Shown here: piece by piece, positions 1 through 6,034 of the stretch | Numbering within the stretch: position 1 is the stretch's first letter | How the letters are laid out: each line of letters starts with the position of its first letter | NCBI GenBank assembly: GCA_937952925.1 | Contig: CALFYA010000126.1 | Location: 1 to 13,478, forward strand | From: an uncultured Moraxellaceae bacterium | Lineage (GTDB): Bacteria > Pseudomonadota > Gammaproteobacteria > Pseudomonadales > Moraxellaceae | Direction: 5' to 3' | Length of the DNA: 13,478 bases | The notes under the pieces: model-generated | What the model saw: only the letters and a program-made list of their open reading frames with translations | Databases searched by the model: none | What the model was told of the DNA's origin: nothing | Made by a program: the position numbers and the translations under genes

Positions 1-53
1 CATTGCCGTCTCGCTGGAGGAATCTCCGTCCTTTAGGGCGGAGAGGATGTCAA
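1..53 (+). mobile_element. right end of an IS200/IS605-type element
   Basis: Positions 22-43 form a GC-rich hairpin (TCTCCGTCC, loop TTTA, GGGCGGAGA, one T-G pair), followed by GAGGATGTCAA. A subterminal imperfect hairpin followed by TCAA is the known layout of the right end of IS608-like elements, whose right cleavage site is TCAA; that places the boundary after base 53. The reading frame 2-52 (translating to SLEESPSFRAERM near the hairpin) resembles the usual read-through tail of a TnpB gene over the right end. The rest of the element, including any tnpA or tnpB, lies outside the window, so the assignment rests on about 50 bases. Confidence 0.6.
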
Positions 54-121
54 ATCAGGCCAAGGGCTTGATGGCTGCTGGTACGGCTCGTTACAAGAAG
101 CGGGCGTTTGGTGGGATCTAA
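2..121 (+). pseudogene. 3' remnant of a gene broken at the IS end
   Basis: An open frame runs from the left edge to a TAA at 119-121 and ends in the peptide GTARYKKRAFGGI. The part after base 53 lies outside the IS boundary and is probably the C-terminus of the gene that the element entered, or sits beside; the part before it is IS sequence read in the same frame. The basic, short tail is not enough to assign a family. An ATG at 47-49 sits directly on the hairpin without good spacing to a ribosome site, so an independent small gene is unlikely. The plus orientation and the terminator that follows suggest it ended the tail operon upstream. Confidence 0.4.
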
Positions 122-138
122 AGTCTGCCTAAAAAAGC

Positions 139-160
139 AAACCCCGATTGATCGGGGTTT
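139..160. terminator. bidirectional intrinsic terminator
   Basis: Stem AAACCCCG at 139-146 pairs with CGGGGTTT at 153-160 around the loop ATTGAT. Read leftward, the stem is followed by GCTTTTTT (131-138 reversed), a strong U-run that would end the minus-strand higBA transcript. Read rightward it ends in TTTCTG, weaker but usable for the plus-strand gene ending at 121. Confidence 0.8.
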
Positions 161-207
161 CTGTTGAATATAATGTGATTGCTGGCTGTCATTCAAACCA
201 AACTACA

Positions 208-513
208 TTAGGCAAAATAAGCTTGCACCATCAATGGCTTCACCATTGCTTTACGTTTAGCTTGCCACAAATCGTAGTCCGATTGCATCCGTAACCACTG
301 TGCAGCATCACCGCCTCGGTCTTTACCCAACCATGCTTCTATGCGCAATGCCATTTCTGGCGAAATGCCTGTTGTACCATGCAACAAACGCGATAATGTC
401 ACACGGCTGACACCGAGCTGGCGAGCTGCATCCGTCACCGTTAGACCCAACTCCGGCAAGATATCCTCTCGCAGAATATCTGCCGGATGTGGAGGATTGA
501 ACATTTGCACCAT
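208..513 (-). CDS. higA: HigA-type antitoxin, XRE helix-turn-helix
   Basis: A 101-residue antitoxin of the VapI/HigA group. It neutralises the neighbouring RelE-fold toxin by binding it, and represses the shared promoter. The N-terminus (FNPPHPADILREDILPELGL) is the classic start of this family, followed by a helix-turn-helix with TVTDAARQLGVSRVTLSRLL at about residues 24-43 and a C-terminal helical dimer region (SDYDLWQAKR). The start ATG at 511-513 was chosen because the family begins just there and GAGGG lies seven bases upstream; an upstream in-frame ATG at 597 would add 28 residues of toxin-overlapping sequence. It follows higB by 10 bases on the same strand, the toxin-first order typical of higBA. 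A terminator lies 47 bases downstream. Confidence 0.88.
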   Translation of the reverse strand: MVQMFNPPHPADILREDILPELGLTVTDAARQLGVSRVTLSRLLHGTTGISPEMALRIEAWLGKDRGGDAAQWLRMQSDYDLWQAKRKAMVKPLMVQAYFA

Positions 514-523
514 TTTGAAACCC

Positions 524-802
524 TCAATGATAGTCCTGATAATCCACCAACACAGCGTCCTCACCTTCAAACGCAAAAGTAAGCCGCCAGTTGCCATTCA
601 CCCCAATTGACCAATGCCCCGCCATTGATCCAGATAGTGCATGCAGCTTCCAACCAGGGATGTTCATGTCTTGCGGCGTTGTTGCGACGTTTAGACGCAA
701 AAGCTGCCGACCTAATTTTCCTGCATGGGCATGCTGTATTCCTCGTGTCGATCCTGTTTCGAAGAATTCGCGTAGGCCTTTATGCTGGAAGGTTTTGATC
801 AT
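524..802 (-). CDS. higB: HigB-type mRNA interferase toxin
   Basis: A 92-residue RelE/ParE-superfamily toxin of the plasmid-maintenance 'killer' group. Members cleave mRNA on the ribosome when the antitoxin is lost. Features visible: the start IKTFQHKGLREFF, a central segment NIPGWKLHALSG, and the C-terminal strand pair GHWSIGVNGNWRLTFAFEG followed by DAVLVDYQDYH, which carries the conserved W-R-F pattern and the terminal DY.DYH. Length matches the family. It is first in the operon, upstream of higA, behind the palindromic operator at 829-854. It appears intact. Its placement between phage tail operons and against their direction suggests separate acquisition. Confidence 0.88.
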   Translation of the reverse strand: MIKTFQHKGLREFFETGSTRGIQHAHAGKLGRQLLRLNVATTPQDMNIPGWKLHALSGSMAGHWSIGVNGNWRLTFAFEGEDAVLVDYQDYH

Positions 803-828
803 GCGAACTACCCTAGCTTTTAAAAAAG

Positions 829-854
829 TGTATCCTGTATCTATACAGGATACA
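829..854 (-). promoter_or_regulatory. higBA promoter with palindromic operator
   Basis: A perfect palindrome with 12-base arms (TGTATCCTGTAT at 829-840, ATACAGGATACA at 843-854) around a CT centre. On the minus strand a -35 candidate TTGTAT (850-855) and a -10 candidate TACACT (827-832) are separated by exactly 17 bases, with the palindrome filling the spacer. This is what autorepression by a HigA dimer, alone or in complex with HigB, would need. The -10 lies about 25 bases before the higB start at 802. Confidence 0.75.
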
Positions 855-855
855 A

Positions 856-986
856 ATCTTCGCTAGGACGCTGCTGCCAAAAATCAGAAGATATCAACCC
901 CCACATGGGCATACTCACAACCGTGTGATCTTAATGGCCGAAGCAATCTATCTTCGACATTTGGCGTCATTTGAGGAGAAATAGTC
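856..986 (+). other. no intact gene; possible toxin-gene remnant
   Basis: This stretch separates the higBA operator from the truncated antitoxin. A plus-strand frame without its own convincing start ends at TAG 982-984, two bases before the antitoxin ATG at 987, and translates near its end to RVILMAEAIYLRHLASFEEK. That position and overlap are what the 3' end of a toxin gene in a toxin-first pair would show, but I do not recognise the family and the frame is short. Confidence 0.25.
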
Positions 987-1157
987 ATGGCAACACAACT
1001 CAATGACTGGATGGCGAATCAATCACCCGAGCGTCAAGCTAAAATCTTGGCTAAGGCGAACCAAATCCAAGCATCGATTCGCTTATCTGAATTACGCAAA
1101 CAGCAAGCATTAACTCAAGCAGAGCTTGCTGAACGGATGGCACACACAAAACGCTGA
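987..1157 (+). pseudogene. truncated XRE-family antitoxin
   Basis: ATG 987 is preceded by a good ribosome site (GAGGAG at 973-978). The product is 56 residues: an N-terminal helical part (MATQLNDWMANQSPERQAKI) and then LSELRKQQALTQAELAERM, which is the first part of an XRE helix-turn-helix. The reading frame then ends at once with AHTKR and a stop, before the recognition helix, so the DNA-binding domain is incomplete. The break lies just upstream of the CCGGAACCC element at 1176, so the deletion or recombination joint probably sits near 1140-1176. It is the third XRE antitoxin gene in this window and the only one without a recognisable intact toxin partner. Confidence 0.65.
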
Positions 1158-1175
1158 CCACATCAGCAAACATAT

Positions 1176-1226
1176 CCGGAACCCCAGCGCCCATAGCTAA
1201 AGACTCCGTGACAATACAGCCATATC
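1176..1226 (+). promoter_or_regulatory. repeated late-promoter-like element, copy 1
   Basis: CCGGAACCC at 1176-1184 is followed 36 bases later by CATATC at 1221-1226, then 17 bases to the ATG at 1244 (59 bases from the 9-mer). The same arrangement heads the other three tail operons. If CATATC is a -10 box, the 9-mer lies near -50, where phage late activators often bind. An inverted repeat (AGACT-c-CGTGAC at 1201-1212 with GTCACGAGTCT at 1227-1237) surrounds the box and ends six bases before the start. Confidence 0.55.
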
Positions 1227-1243
1227 GTCACGAGTCTGACCAC

Positions 1244-1822
1244 ATGGCTAAGCAACCAACCCCCAAGCCCAAAACAAGCAAAAACCCACCTGCGTTTGAT
1301 CTGGGTACACTCTCAGAAAACACCCCTTTGATTGTGCAGTTCAAGGCCGCGCTTGAGCGAGCTGCTGGGCAAAGCATTCCTTACGTCACGATTAGCAAAG
1401 TGAGCCGTAAAACCGGTGAATCCTGTCGAACCATTGATCTTGGCCTTGAGAACGGCCAAAAGGTCAGCTTGCTGATTCGCTCATCTGGCGATGTCGTTCG
1501 GGTTTACCTCAATGATAAAGACCTGCCTCTCAAGGGTGACTTATCACCGGAGTATCAGGAAACTTTCAAAGAGGGGATTGCCGAAATCGCAGGGCGAGTG
1601 CGTGACAACCAAAGCACGTTCAACGCTCAGCAAGCCAAGCAAAAAGCCACAGTCCCCCAGCCCAAAGACGCCCAAGGTCGTCGCCCTCCACAAAACACCA
1701 CACAACGTCGTAAGCAGTTGGCTGAACAAGAAGCCCTCGTAGATCAAGATATTCAAAAGGTCAGTGACTCGATTACGCATCTCAAGCAACAGATTGAGCA
1801 GCTTGGGGAGTCAGTCGCATGA
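1244..1822 (+). CDS. conserved-looking phage protein with C-terminal coiled coil
   Basis: A 192-residue soluble protein that opens tail operon 1; I do not recognise a named family. The N-terminal 20 residues are lysine- and proline-rich (MAKQPTPKPKTSKNPP). A compact region at about 25-120 includes IDLGLENGQKVSLLIRSSGD and VVRVYLNDKDLPL, which look like beta strands binding or packing a small domain. A basic Q/P-rich linker follows (about 128-152), and the last 35 residues (RRKQLAEQEALVDQDIQKVS and onward) form a probable coiled coil. ATG 1244 was chosen over GTG 1208 because it sits 59 bases after CCGGAACCC, as in the other operons, and GTG 1208 lies inside the leader hairpin. The stop overlaps the next start (ATGA), indicating translational coupling. 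A virion or assembly role is inferred from context only. Confidence 0.6.
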   Translation: MAKQPTPKPKTSKNPPAFDLGTLSENTPLIVQFKAALERAAGQSIPYVTISKVSRKTGESCRTIDLGLENGQKVSLLIRSSGDVVRVYLNDKDLPLKGDLSPEYQETFKEGIAEIAGRVRDNQSTFNAQQAKQKATVPQPKDAQGRRPPQNTTQRRKQLAEQEALVDQDIQKVSDSITHLKQQIEQLGESVA

Positions 1823-2190
1823 GCCCTACAGTGGTCGTTGATGTATTGGTGGTGCTGATCATCTTTGGATTTTTGGTCTACCAGCAGTTTTGGCTATACC
1901 GATATGGACACACCTTACCGAATCTTGACCATCTGCCAGAGCCTGAAATGGCTGATATTTACCTCAAAGCTCGCCCCAAGTGGACGATTAAAAGCCTCAT
2001 CACGTTGGTCGTGATCGGTATCGGGCTATGGCGTTTTTATGAGGTGTTGTGGTCACTTGAAGCCGGTGGGGCAGGAGCATGGATTTTACTCATCATGCTG
2101 GGCAGTATCAGTTCATATCATACCATTTCATACTATGGCGTGATTTCACTCGTTCAGGCAGCCAAGAAGGACGGGCTGCTTAATGATTGA
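1819..2190 (+). CDS. small integral membrane protein in tail operon
   Basis: A 123-residue protein with three probable transmembrane segments at about residues 6-25 (VVDVLVVLIIFGFLVYQQFW), 57-77 (SLITLVVIGIGLWRFYEVLW) and 84-105 (AWILLIMLGSISSYHTISYY). The loop between the first two is about 30 residues with a few charges; the C-terminus is short and ends QAAKKDGLLND. It overlaps both neighbours by a few bases (ATGA at 1819; the next ATG at 2183 lies before its stop), so it is firmly part of the operon. A membrane protein among baseplate genes could be a holin-like or entry-related protein, but no motif proves this; three-helix holins of about this size exist. Confidence 0.6.
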   Translation: MSPTVVVDVLVVLIIFGFLVYQQFWLYRYGHTLPNLDHLPEPEMADIYLKARPKWTIKSLITLVVIGIGLWRFYEVLWSLEAGGAGAWILLIMLGSISSYHTISYYGVISLVQAAKKDGLLND

Positions 2191-2524
2191 TACGGCTGAT
2201 GTGCTGCAAATGATTGACCACTGGCTGTCTACGCCGGTGGGTCACTATTTTGGCAGCAGTTATGGTGTTGATTGGTCGTTCATGACTTTACATGCCATGA
2301 CCCAATCAAACGCCGATAAATTTCTAAACAAGATGAAAGCCGACATCCCCGTGCTGGCATCTCTCGACAATGACCAACTCTCGATTGTTGAACGTCCAGA
2401 TCCAGACTATCCATTTGAGCGTAAGCAGGTGCTGTTAAGGCTTCGCCAAATCAACATCCCCCTTGCACCACCCAAGCTGAATCAAGGTCAGACAGGAGAG
2501 ACCTACCGTGTTGACGCAAACTGA
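2183..2524 (+). CDS. gp25-like (W-like) baseplate wedge protein
   Basis: A 113-residue protein that probably helps nucleate the sheath on the baseplate wedge. The segment IDHWLSTPVGHYFGSSYGVDW (split across residues 11-31) resembles the gp25/W signature, in which a short helix is followed by TPxG and an aromatic-glycine motif. The end of the protein is polar and proline-rich. The strongest support is position: it directly precedes a J-like baseplate gene, the W-J order known from P2-like and many other contractile phages. The start ATG 2183 overlaps the previous stop; no clear ribosome site is needed under coupling. Divergence from typical members keeps this a probable rather than firm call. 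Confidence 0.55.
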   Translation: MIDTADVLQMIDHWLSTPVGHYFGSSYGVDWSFMTLHAMTQSNADKFLNKMKADIPVLASLDNDQLSIVERPDPDYPFERKQVLLRLRQINIPLAPPKLNQGQTGETYRVDAN

Positions 2525-3965
2525 TTTTGAACAGCGCATCGTTGCCACACTCGACGACCCTGAGATTGCAGAACGCTATCAGGCTGGTGATCCGCTGGTC
2601 ATACAACAAATTCGGAGCCATGCGGCATTTTTGGCTTTGCTGTCGCAAGAGATTGATGTGGCCACCTTAGAGCCATTTCTCAAAACACGCGATCGCTCCA
2701 TCCTTGCCGATGCAACCAATAAGGGCATCTTGCCGACAGGCACACCCTGTCAGCACCAGATTGATGTGATCAATCAGGGCAGCAACAGCGTTAGCCTATC
2801 ACAGGGGCGCATGATCGATGACAATCAAGGGCGTCCTTGGCGTTTGTTGGCGGCAGTCAATGTGGCCGCAGGTGAAACGGCTACGGTTGCGTGTGAGCAA
2901 AGCGAGGTACGCCAAATCAGCTATACCGTCCCCTTTGCCGAGGAGTTTCATCGCGTCACCATTGGTGTACAGGATGGGTTGTTCTTGGCAGGGATTGTGG
3001 TACAGGACGATGCAACAATTCCTAACCTGTATATCCGTAAACCACGCTGGATGAATGTGGCACCCAGTGAATATGCCATCAATGTGACCACCAATGATCG
3101 ACGGCAAATCATGGTGGAGTTTGGTAGTGATGCTCGTGCAGGACGTACTGTGAGTGCCAATCAGGTCATGAATATCACCTTGATTGAAACCTATGGCGAG
3201 GTTGAGGCGAGTAAGCTCAAGGAAGCTGCACTACAGACCACGCTCAACAACGATGAGAACAAGATCAAAATCCGCTTTAGCACTGCGGGCCTGATTCGGG
3301 CAGGGGCGAACCCATTGTCTGTAGCAGAGCTACGCCTATTGGCCTCATACCCTGCACTGTATGATGAAAACTCGGTGTTTCTGGGTAATTTCGACTTTCT
3401 GGTACGCCAAAGGTTTATGGCACGAGCGCACTATTTGGCGGTCTGGAACGAAAACATCCAAGAACGGATGTATGGGGTGTCACTTGGCGACATGAATCAT
3501 CTGCAGCTTGCTGTGGTGGCCAAAAATCCACTGGAACAAGTCACCCTTGAAGATGAAATTGCTCAGGCCATCGGTAGGGCAGACTCGCTATATGAAGGGC
3601 GGGTCAAAAAGCGGGTCGTGCAAGAACGTGAGTACGCTTTAACCATCACCGGTCGCTTAGCTGCTATCCATGATATGGATACCGTCAAGGCACAAATCCG
3701 TAGCCTGCTCACCGCTCAGTATGGACGTACCCGTATCAGCACCAGCCGCTGGCTATCCAATGGCTTTAATCGGCAAGAAGTCGCTACCTTGATTCGCCAG
3801 AGCATCACCGCCTTCCAAGATCGTATGAGTGACTTTAGTGTGGAAGGCGAGGATCTATCCATCTCCCCAGTACGTCCGCACGAGTGGTTATATCTCACTG
3901 ACAGTAGTATCTCGATCAACTTGACCCGTACTGCTGAAACAGGGGATGCATTGTGGGCACTCTAA
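2508..3965 (+). CDS. J-like baseplate wedge protein
   Basis: A 485-residue baseplate protein of the gp6/J/Mu gp47 type, which forms the ring of wedges that triggers tail contraction. The N-terminal region IRSHAAFLALLSQEID followed by RDRSILADATNKGILP at about 35-85 matches the family's characteristic helical start and 'LADA..KGILP' motif. The middle consists of beta-rich insertions, and the C-terminal third (TVKAQIRSLLTAQYGR, EVATLIRQSI) is helical as in the family. The start is GTG 2508 with AGGAGA eight to fourteen bases upstream, and it overlaps the preceding gene by 17 bases. Length is near that of related wedge proteins. It is intact and is followed by an I-like protein with 13 bases of overlap, completing a W-J-I order. 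Confidence 0.72.
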   Translation: MLTQTDFEQRIVATLDDPEIAERYQAGDPLVIQQIRSHAAFLALLSQEIDVATLEPFLKTRDRSILADATNKGILPTGTPCQHQIDVINQGSNSVSLSQGRMIDDNQGRPWRLLAAVNVAAGETATVACEQSEVRQISYTVPFAEEFHRVTIGVQDGLFLAGIVVQDDATIPNLYIRKPRWMNVAPSEYAINVTTNDRRQIMVEFGSDARAGRTVSANQVMNITLIETYGEVEASKLKEAALQTTLNNDENKIKIRFSTAGLIRAGANPLSVAELRLLASYPALYDENSVFLGNFDFLVRQRFMARAHYLAVWNENIQERMYGVSLGDMNHLQLAVVAKNPLEQVTLEDEIAQAIGRADSLYEGRVKKRVVQEREYALTITGRLAAIHDMDTVKAQIRSLLTAQYGRTRISTSRWLSNGFNRQEVATLIRQSITAFQDRMSDFSVEGEDLSISPVRPHEWLYLTDSSISINLTRTAETGDALWAL

Positions 3966-4555
3966 ATTTTACAGGCCCTATCGCCCGATTACACCCCAAG
4001 AGTCCGCTTGAACGGGCGATCACCGCAGCAACCACACAAGTGTTGCAAGATGAGATGAGGCAGCAATTACAAGACCTCGTGGATTATGGTGCGCCGCACT
4101 TGGGCAGTTCTACTGTGGTGGAGCGGTTTACCAAGCAGGATGGTCTTGTGGTGTTACGCCGACCTAATACCGCAGATGTACTGATGCGTGTGATTTATGC
4201 AAATTGGGCATCATTGGCGAGTGAGCGAGGACTAAACTTTCTCAAATTTGTGCTGCAAATGCTGTGGCCTGATCAGTGGCAGATTGTCCAGCTCTATCAC
4301 AGCATCCAATACCACCAGCACTACCCACGATTTTTGGCTGAAGATGCGCGGCAAGACCGGTTCTTAACCAGTCGTATTCGCATTCGTATGAAAGATACTG
4401 TGGATCGGGCAGAGCTATCCGAACTGACTCCTGTACTGCGTCGTCTGGTACCTGCCAACATCATCCCTGATGTGGTGATTGATGCACCATCGGAAGATGT
4501 CAGCGTAGGGGTTGTGGTGCTGATGCAGCCTTATCATATTTGGGATTTTTTCTGA
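3953..4555 (+). CDS. tail protein, possible gpI-like baseplate wedge partner
   Basis: A 200-residue soluble protein starting at GTG 3953 inside the end of the J-like gene. The N-terminus has LHPKSPLERAITAATTQVLQ and the C-terminal part LRRLVPANIIPDVVIDAPSE, a pattern loosely like gpI-type wedge partners that often begin with an ERA helix and end in a small beta region. A long helical middle includes an aromatic stretch (NFLKFVLQMLWPDQWQIVQL). The call rests mainly on position after a W-like and a J-like gene. It is the last gene of operon 1; a minus-strand toxin-antitoxin module begins 34 bases on. No intrinsic terminator is evident in that gap. Confidence 0.45.
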   Translation: MGTLNFTGPIARLHPKSPLERAITAATTQVLQDEMRQQLQDLVDYGAPHLGSSTVVERFTKQDGLVVLRRPNTADVLMRVIYANWASLASERGLNFLKFVLQMLWPDQWQIVQLYHSIQYHQHYPRFLAEDARQDRFLTSRIRIRMKDTVDRAELSELTPVLRRLVPANIIPDVVIDAPSEDVSVGVVVLMQPYHIWDFF

Positions 4556-4589
4556 CAAACCACCTCAATCTGTCAAAAAAGATCTGTTG

Positions 4590-4949
4590 TTATGCCACAC
4601 CAGCCATCAAACTTTCGTAAGGAATGCTCAACCCATCGTGTAAACGCTTCACCATACGAATGCTCAATGGACGCTTTTTATTCAACACTTCAGAAACGCG
4701 ACCAGCAGAGCCGATATACGGCTCTAGATCTTTTGGGGTCAATCCTTGTTGTTCCATCCGAAAGCGAATGGCTGCAACAGGATCGGCAGGTGCAATGGGG
4801 TAGTGACGATTTTCATAGGCTTCAATCAGCGTGACCAGCACTTCCATTTCATCAGCTTCGGGTGTGCCTTCTTCGGCCTGAAAAATCGCTTCCAGTCGTA
4901 CAAAGGCAGCCGTCAGATCATCATCATTGCGAATAGGCTTAATGTTCAT
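4590..4949 (-). CDS. higA: HigA-type antitoxin with C-terminal helix-turn-helix
   Basis: A 119-residue antitoxin of the second HigA subfamily, in which the DNA-binding domain lies at the C-terminus. The N-terminal part (MNIKPIRNDDDLTAAFVRLE) is the toxin-binding region with the typical 'IRNDxD...A' start; residues 55-85 include ENRHYPIAPADPVAAIRFRM; and the helix-turn-helix runs from GLTPKDLEPYIGSAGRVSEV to NKKRPLSIRMVKRL at about 76-108. ATG 4947-4949 was chosen because the family begins there; a more upstream frame would read into higB. It overlaps the toxin end by 11 bases, so the two are translationally coupled. It is not closely related to the first higA at 208-513. Confidence 0.88.
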   Translation of the reverse strand: MNIKPIRNDDDLTAAFVRLEAIFQAEEGTPEADEMEVLVTLIEAYENRHYPIAPADPVAAIRFRMEQQGLTPKDLEPYIGSAGRVSEVLNKKRPLSIRMVKRLHDGLSIPYESLMAGVA

Positions 4950-5247
4950 TGATTGTCTCCACATCAACCTGATCATATTCTGCATGCGTGCCAACAAACT
5001 TCACCCATGCAATCCCAGCACGATATTGCATCTCCACCACCAACCGATATTTATTGCCGGCAATGTTGAACACCACACGATTGTTGGCACAGATACTGGC
5101 ATTACCAAATTGCTGCTTGACATCATTGGGTGTCAGCCATTGAGCCTTGAGCACCACATCGTGCCATGCCTCCAGTGCGGATTGCGCATCTTCGCGACCG
5201 GGTTGCTCCCAAAACTGTCGTAAGGTGCGCTTTGCAATCACTCGCAT
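4939..5247 (-). CDS. higB: HigB-type mRNA interferase toxin, second subfamily
   Basis: A 102-residue RelE-fold toxin of the HigB_toxin type. The N-terminus MRVIAKRTLRQFWEQPGRED and the C-terminal strands GNKYRLVVEMQY and VKFVGTHAEYDQVD are the hallmarks of this family; the conserved GTHAEYD motif is intact. ATG 5245-5247 starts exactly where family members start; the frame remains open further upstream to 5334 but that part crosses the palindromic operator and lacks family likeness. The ribosome site is weak (GGCAAGT). It is paired with the higA below it and transcribed against the tail operons. The two higB genes in this window belong to different subfamilies, so the modules were acquired separately rather than duplicated. 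Confidence 0.88.
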   Translation of the reverse strand: MRVIAKRTLRQFWEQPGREDAQSALEAWHDVVLKAQWLTPNDVKQQFGNASICANNRVVFNIAGNKYRLVVEMQYRAGIAWVKFVGTHAEYDQVDVETINEH

Positions 5248-5277
5248 ACTTGCCAGACTCGATTGATCTATCGTGGA

Positions 5278-5307
5278 ACTATACTCTAATTTTCCCAAAA
5301 TGGGAAA
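5278..5307 (-). promoter_or_regulatory. palindromic operator and promoter of second higBA
   Basis: TTTCCCA (5291-5297) and TGGGAAA (5301-5307) form a 17-base palindrome around AAA. On the minus strand a -10 candidate TATAGT lies at 5278-5283, about 30 bases before the higB ATG, so the palindrome covers the -10/-35 spacer. This fits autorepression by HigA. The -35 is poorly defined. Confidence 0.6.
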
Positions 5308-5370
5308 TAAAAGACCTTCAAGAGCTATTGTCAAATCTGGCGTCTAAATTCCACTAGACTCAGTTACGGC

Positions 5371-5574
5371 TCACATTAAAAACCGGAACCCTAGCAATCC
5401 CACCCCCACACGCATAGCACAATCACGATCATCGTTCGACGGATCCAGCATCGAGTCGACTATGCATTTAGCCTCACCCAAGCTAAGTCTGGCAATGGAA
5501 CACAAAGTACTAATACACTCGACTTTGCTGAACTCTTGTTCTCGCCCAGTAATTTCAATGGTTATCGTGAATGC
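5371..5574 (-). pseudogene. antisense gene fragment, 3' part
   Basis: A minus-strand frame of 67 sense codons is open between stops at 5575-5577 and 5371-5373. It reads like real protein (ITIEITGREQEF, VECISTLCSIARLSLGEAKC, DPSNDDRDCAMRVGVGLLGF) but has no ATG until codon 42, so its 5' end seems lost next to the palindrome at 5581-5611. Its last 25 codons are repeated, with 5 base changes of which 3 alter amino acids, at 5967-6034. I do not recognise the family. It could be an accidental open frame over the leader element; the balanced amino-acid composition argues mildly against that. Confidence 0.35.
5378..5445 (+). repeat. direct repeat A of the operon-2 leader
   Basis: This 68-base segment matches 5967-6034 at 63 positions with no gap, and weaker likeness extends leftward to ACTCAG (5358 and 5951). 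It contains CCGGAACCC at 5383-5391 but is not followed by a phage gene; the part that carries the start codon and the 3' hairpin arm in copy B is replaced by unrelated sequence. It is best seen as a displaced duplicate of the operon-2 leader. Confidence 0.85.
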
Positions 5575-5580
5575 CTAACT

Positions 5581-5611
5581 ACGCTTATGTGTCACCCTGA
5601 CACATAAGCGT
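5581..5611. repeat. perfect palindrome, 14-base arms
   Basis: ACGCTTATGTGTCA (5581-5594) and TGACACATAAGCGT (5598-5611) are exact reverse complements around CCC. Neither side has a U-run, so it is not a standard terminator. Just to its right GTCCAAAAAG occurs twice (5610-5619 and 5642-5651) and GTCCGAAT once (5672 region), which might be subsites of a resolvase-type or other recombination site. It also marks the left limit of the antisense fragment 5371-5574. Function unknown. Confidence 0.6.
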
Positions 5612-5806
5612 CCAAAAAGATGATGCATAAGATTGAATTTTGTCCAAAAAGTGATCAGTCAAAAATTGCATCGTCCGAATTGATTTGTAACATAACACCA
5701 AGTGCAAGAAAAGAGTTCTAAAAGGTCTATTTTATGGTTTAAGTATCTGATGAATTTATTGATTATTTTATAACAGCTTGCGCCAGTCCATTCGCACACA
5801 TCACCA
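5612..5806. other. AT-rich gene-free stretch
   Basis: Apart from the GTCC repeats at its left edge I see no gene, RNA or clear signal here. It is AT-richer than the flanking phage genes, especially around 5680-5775, and looks like decayed or inserted DNA between operons 1 and 2. Confidence 0.4.
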
Positions 5807-5914
5807 CTATTTGAGCCATCTGTACGCTACAACCCACACTAAAAAGGGCTGCTTATTGGTCACATACAGCCCCATACCCTCAGCGCCCCCCACCACTACT
5901 TCCGTATCTTCCAT
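5807..5914 (-). pseudogene. short antisense frame, possible gene fragment
   Basis: Minus-strand ATG at 5912-5914 opens a 35-residue frame (MEDTEVVVGGAEGMGLYVTN, then KQPFLVWVVAYRWLK). The same frame continues upstream through a single stop at about 5938-5940 into repeat B, which there reads DPSNDDHDCAMRVWVGLVGF. Together with the fragment at 5371-5574 this could be the two recombined halves of one lost antisense gene. A hairpin within it (GGGCTG 5848-5853 with CAGCCC), followed on the minus strand by TTTTT, could also be a leftward terminator, which would argue against coding. No ribosome site is visible. Confidence 0.3.
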
Positions 5915-5966
5915 AAGAGAAACGGAAAAACTTTTTTATTGGTGACGACAACTCAGTGTAAGCATC

Positions 5967-6034
5967 AAAAACCGGAACCCTACCAATCCGACCCACACAC
6001 GCATAGCACAATCATGATCATCATTCGACGGATC
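5967..6034 (+). repeat. direct repeat B of the operon-2 leader
   Basis: Partner of the repeat at 5378-5445, 63 of 68 bases identical. This copy is in the functional position, directly in front of the operon-2 start codon at 6042. Confidence 0.85.

Noticed and set aside
4556..4589. TGACA...TGTCA repeat next to AAAAAA as terminator of operon 1
   Set aside because: The stem is only five AT-rich pairs and the A-run is on the wrong side for a U-tail in either direction.
5462..5578. Plus-strand 38-codon frame (ATG 5462) after the left leader copy
   Set aside because: Its start sits 70 bases after the 9-mer, it has no ribosome site, and the opposite strand reads more like protein.
5581..5611. Palindrome as lox-like site or intrinsic terminator
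   Set aside because: The 3-base centre is too short for a tyrosine-recombinase core of 6-8 bases, and no U-run follows on either strand.
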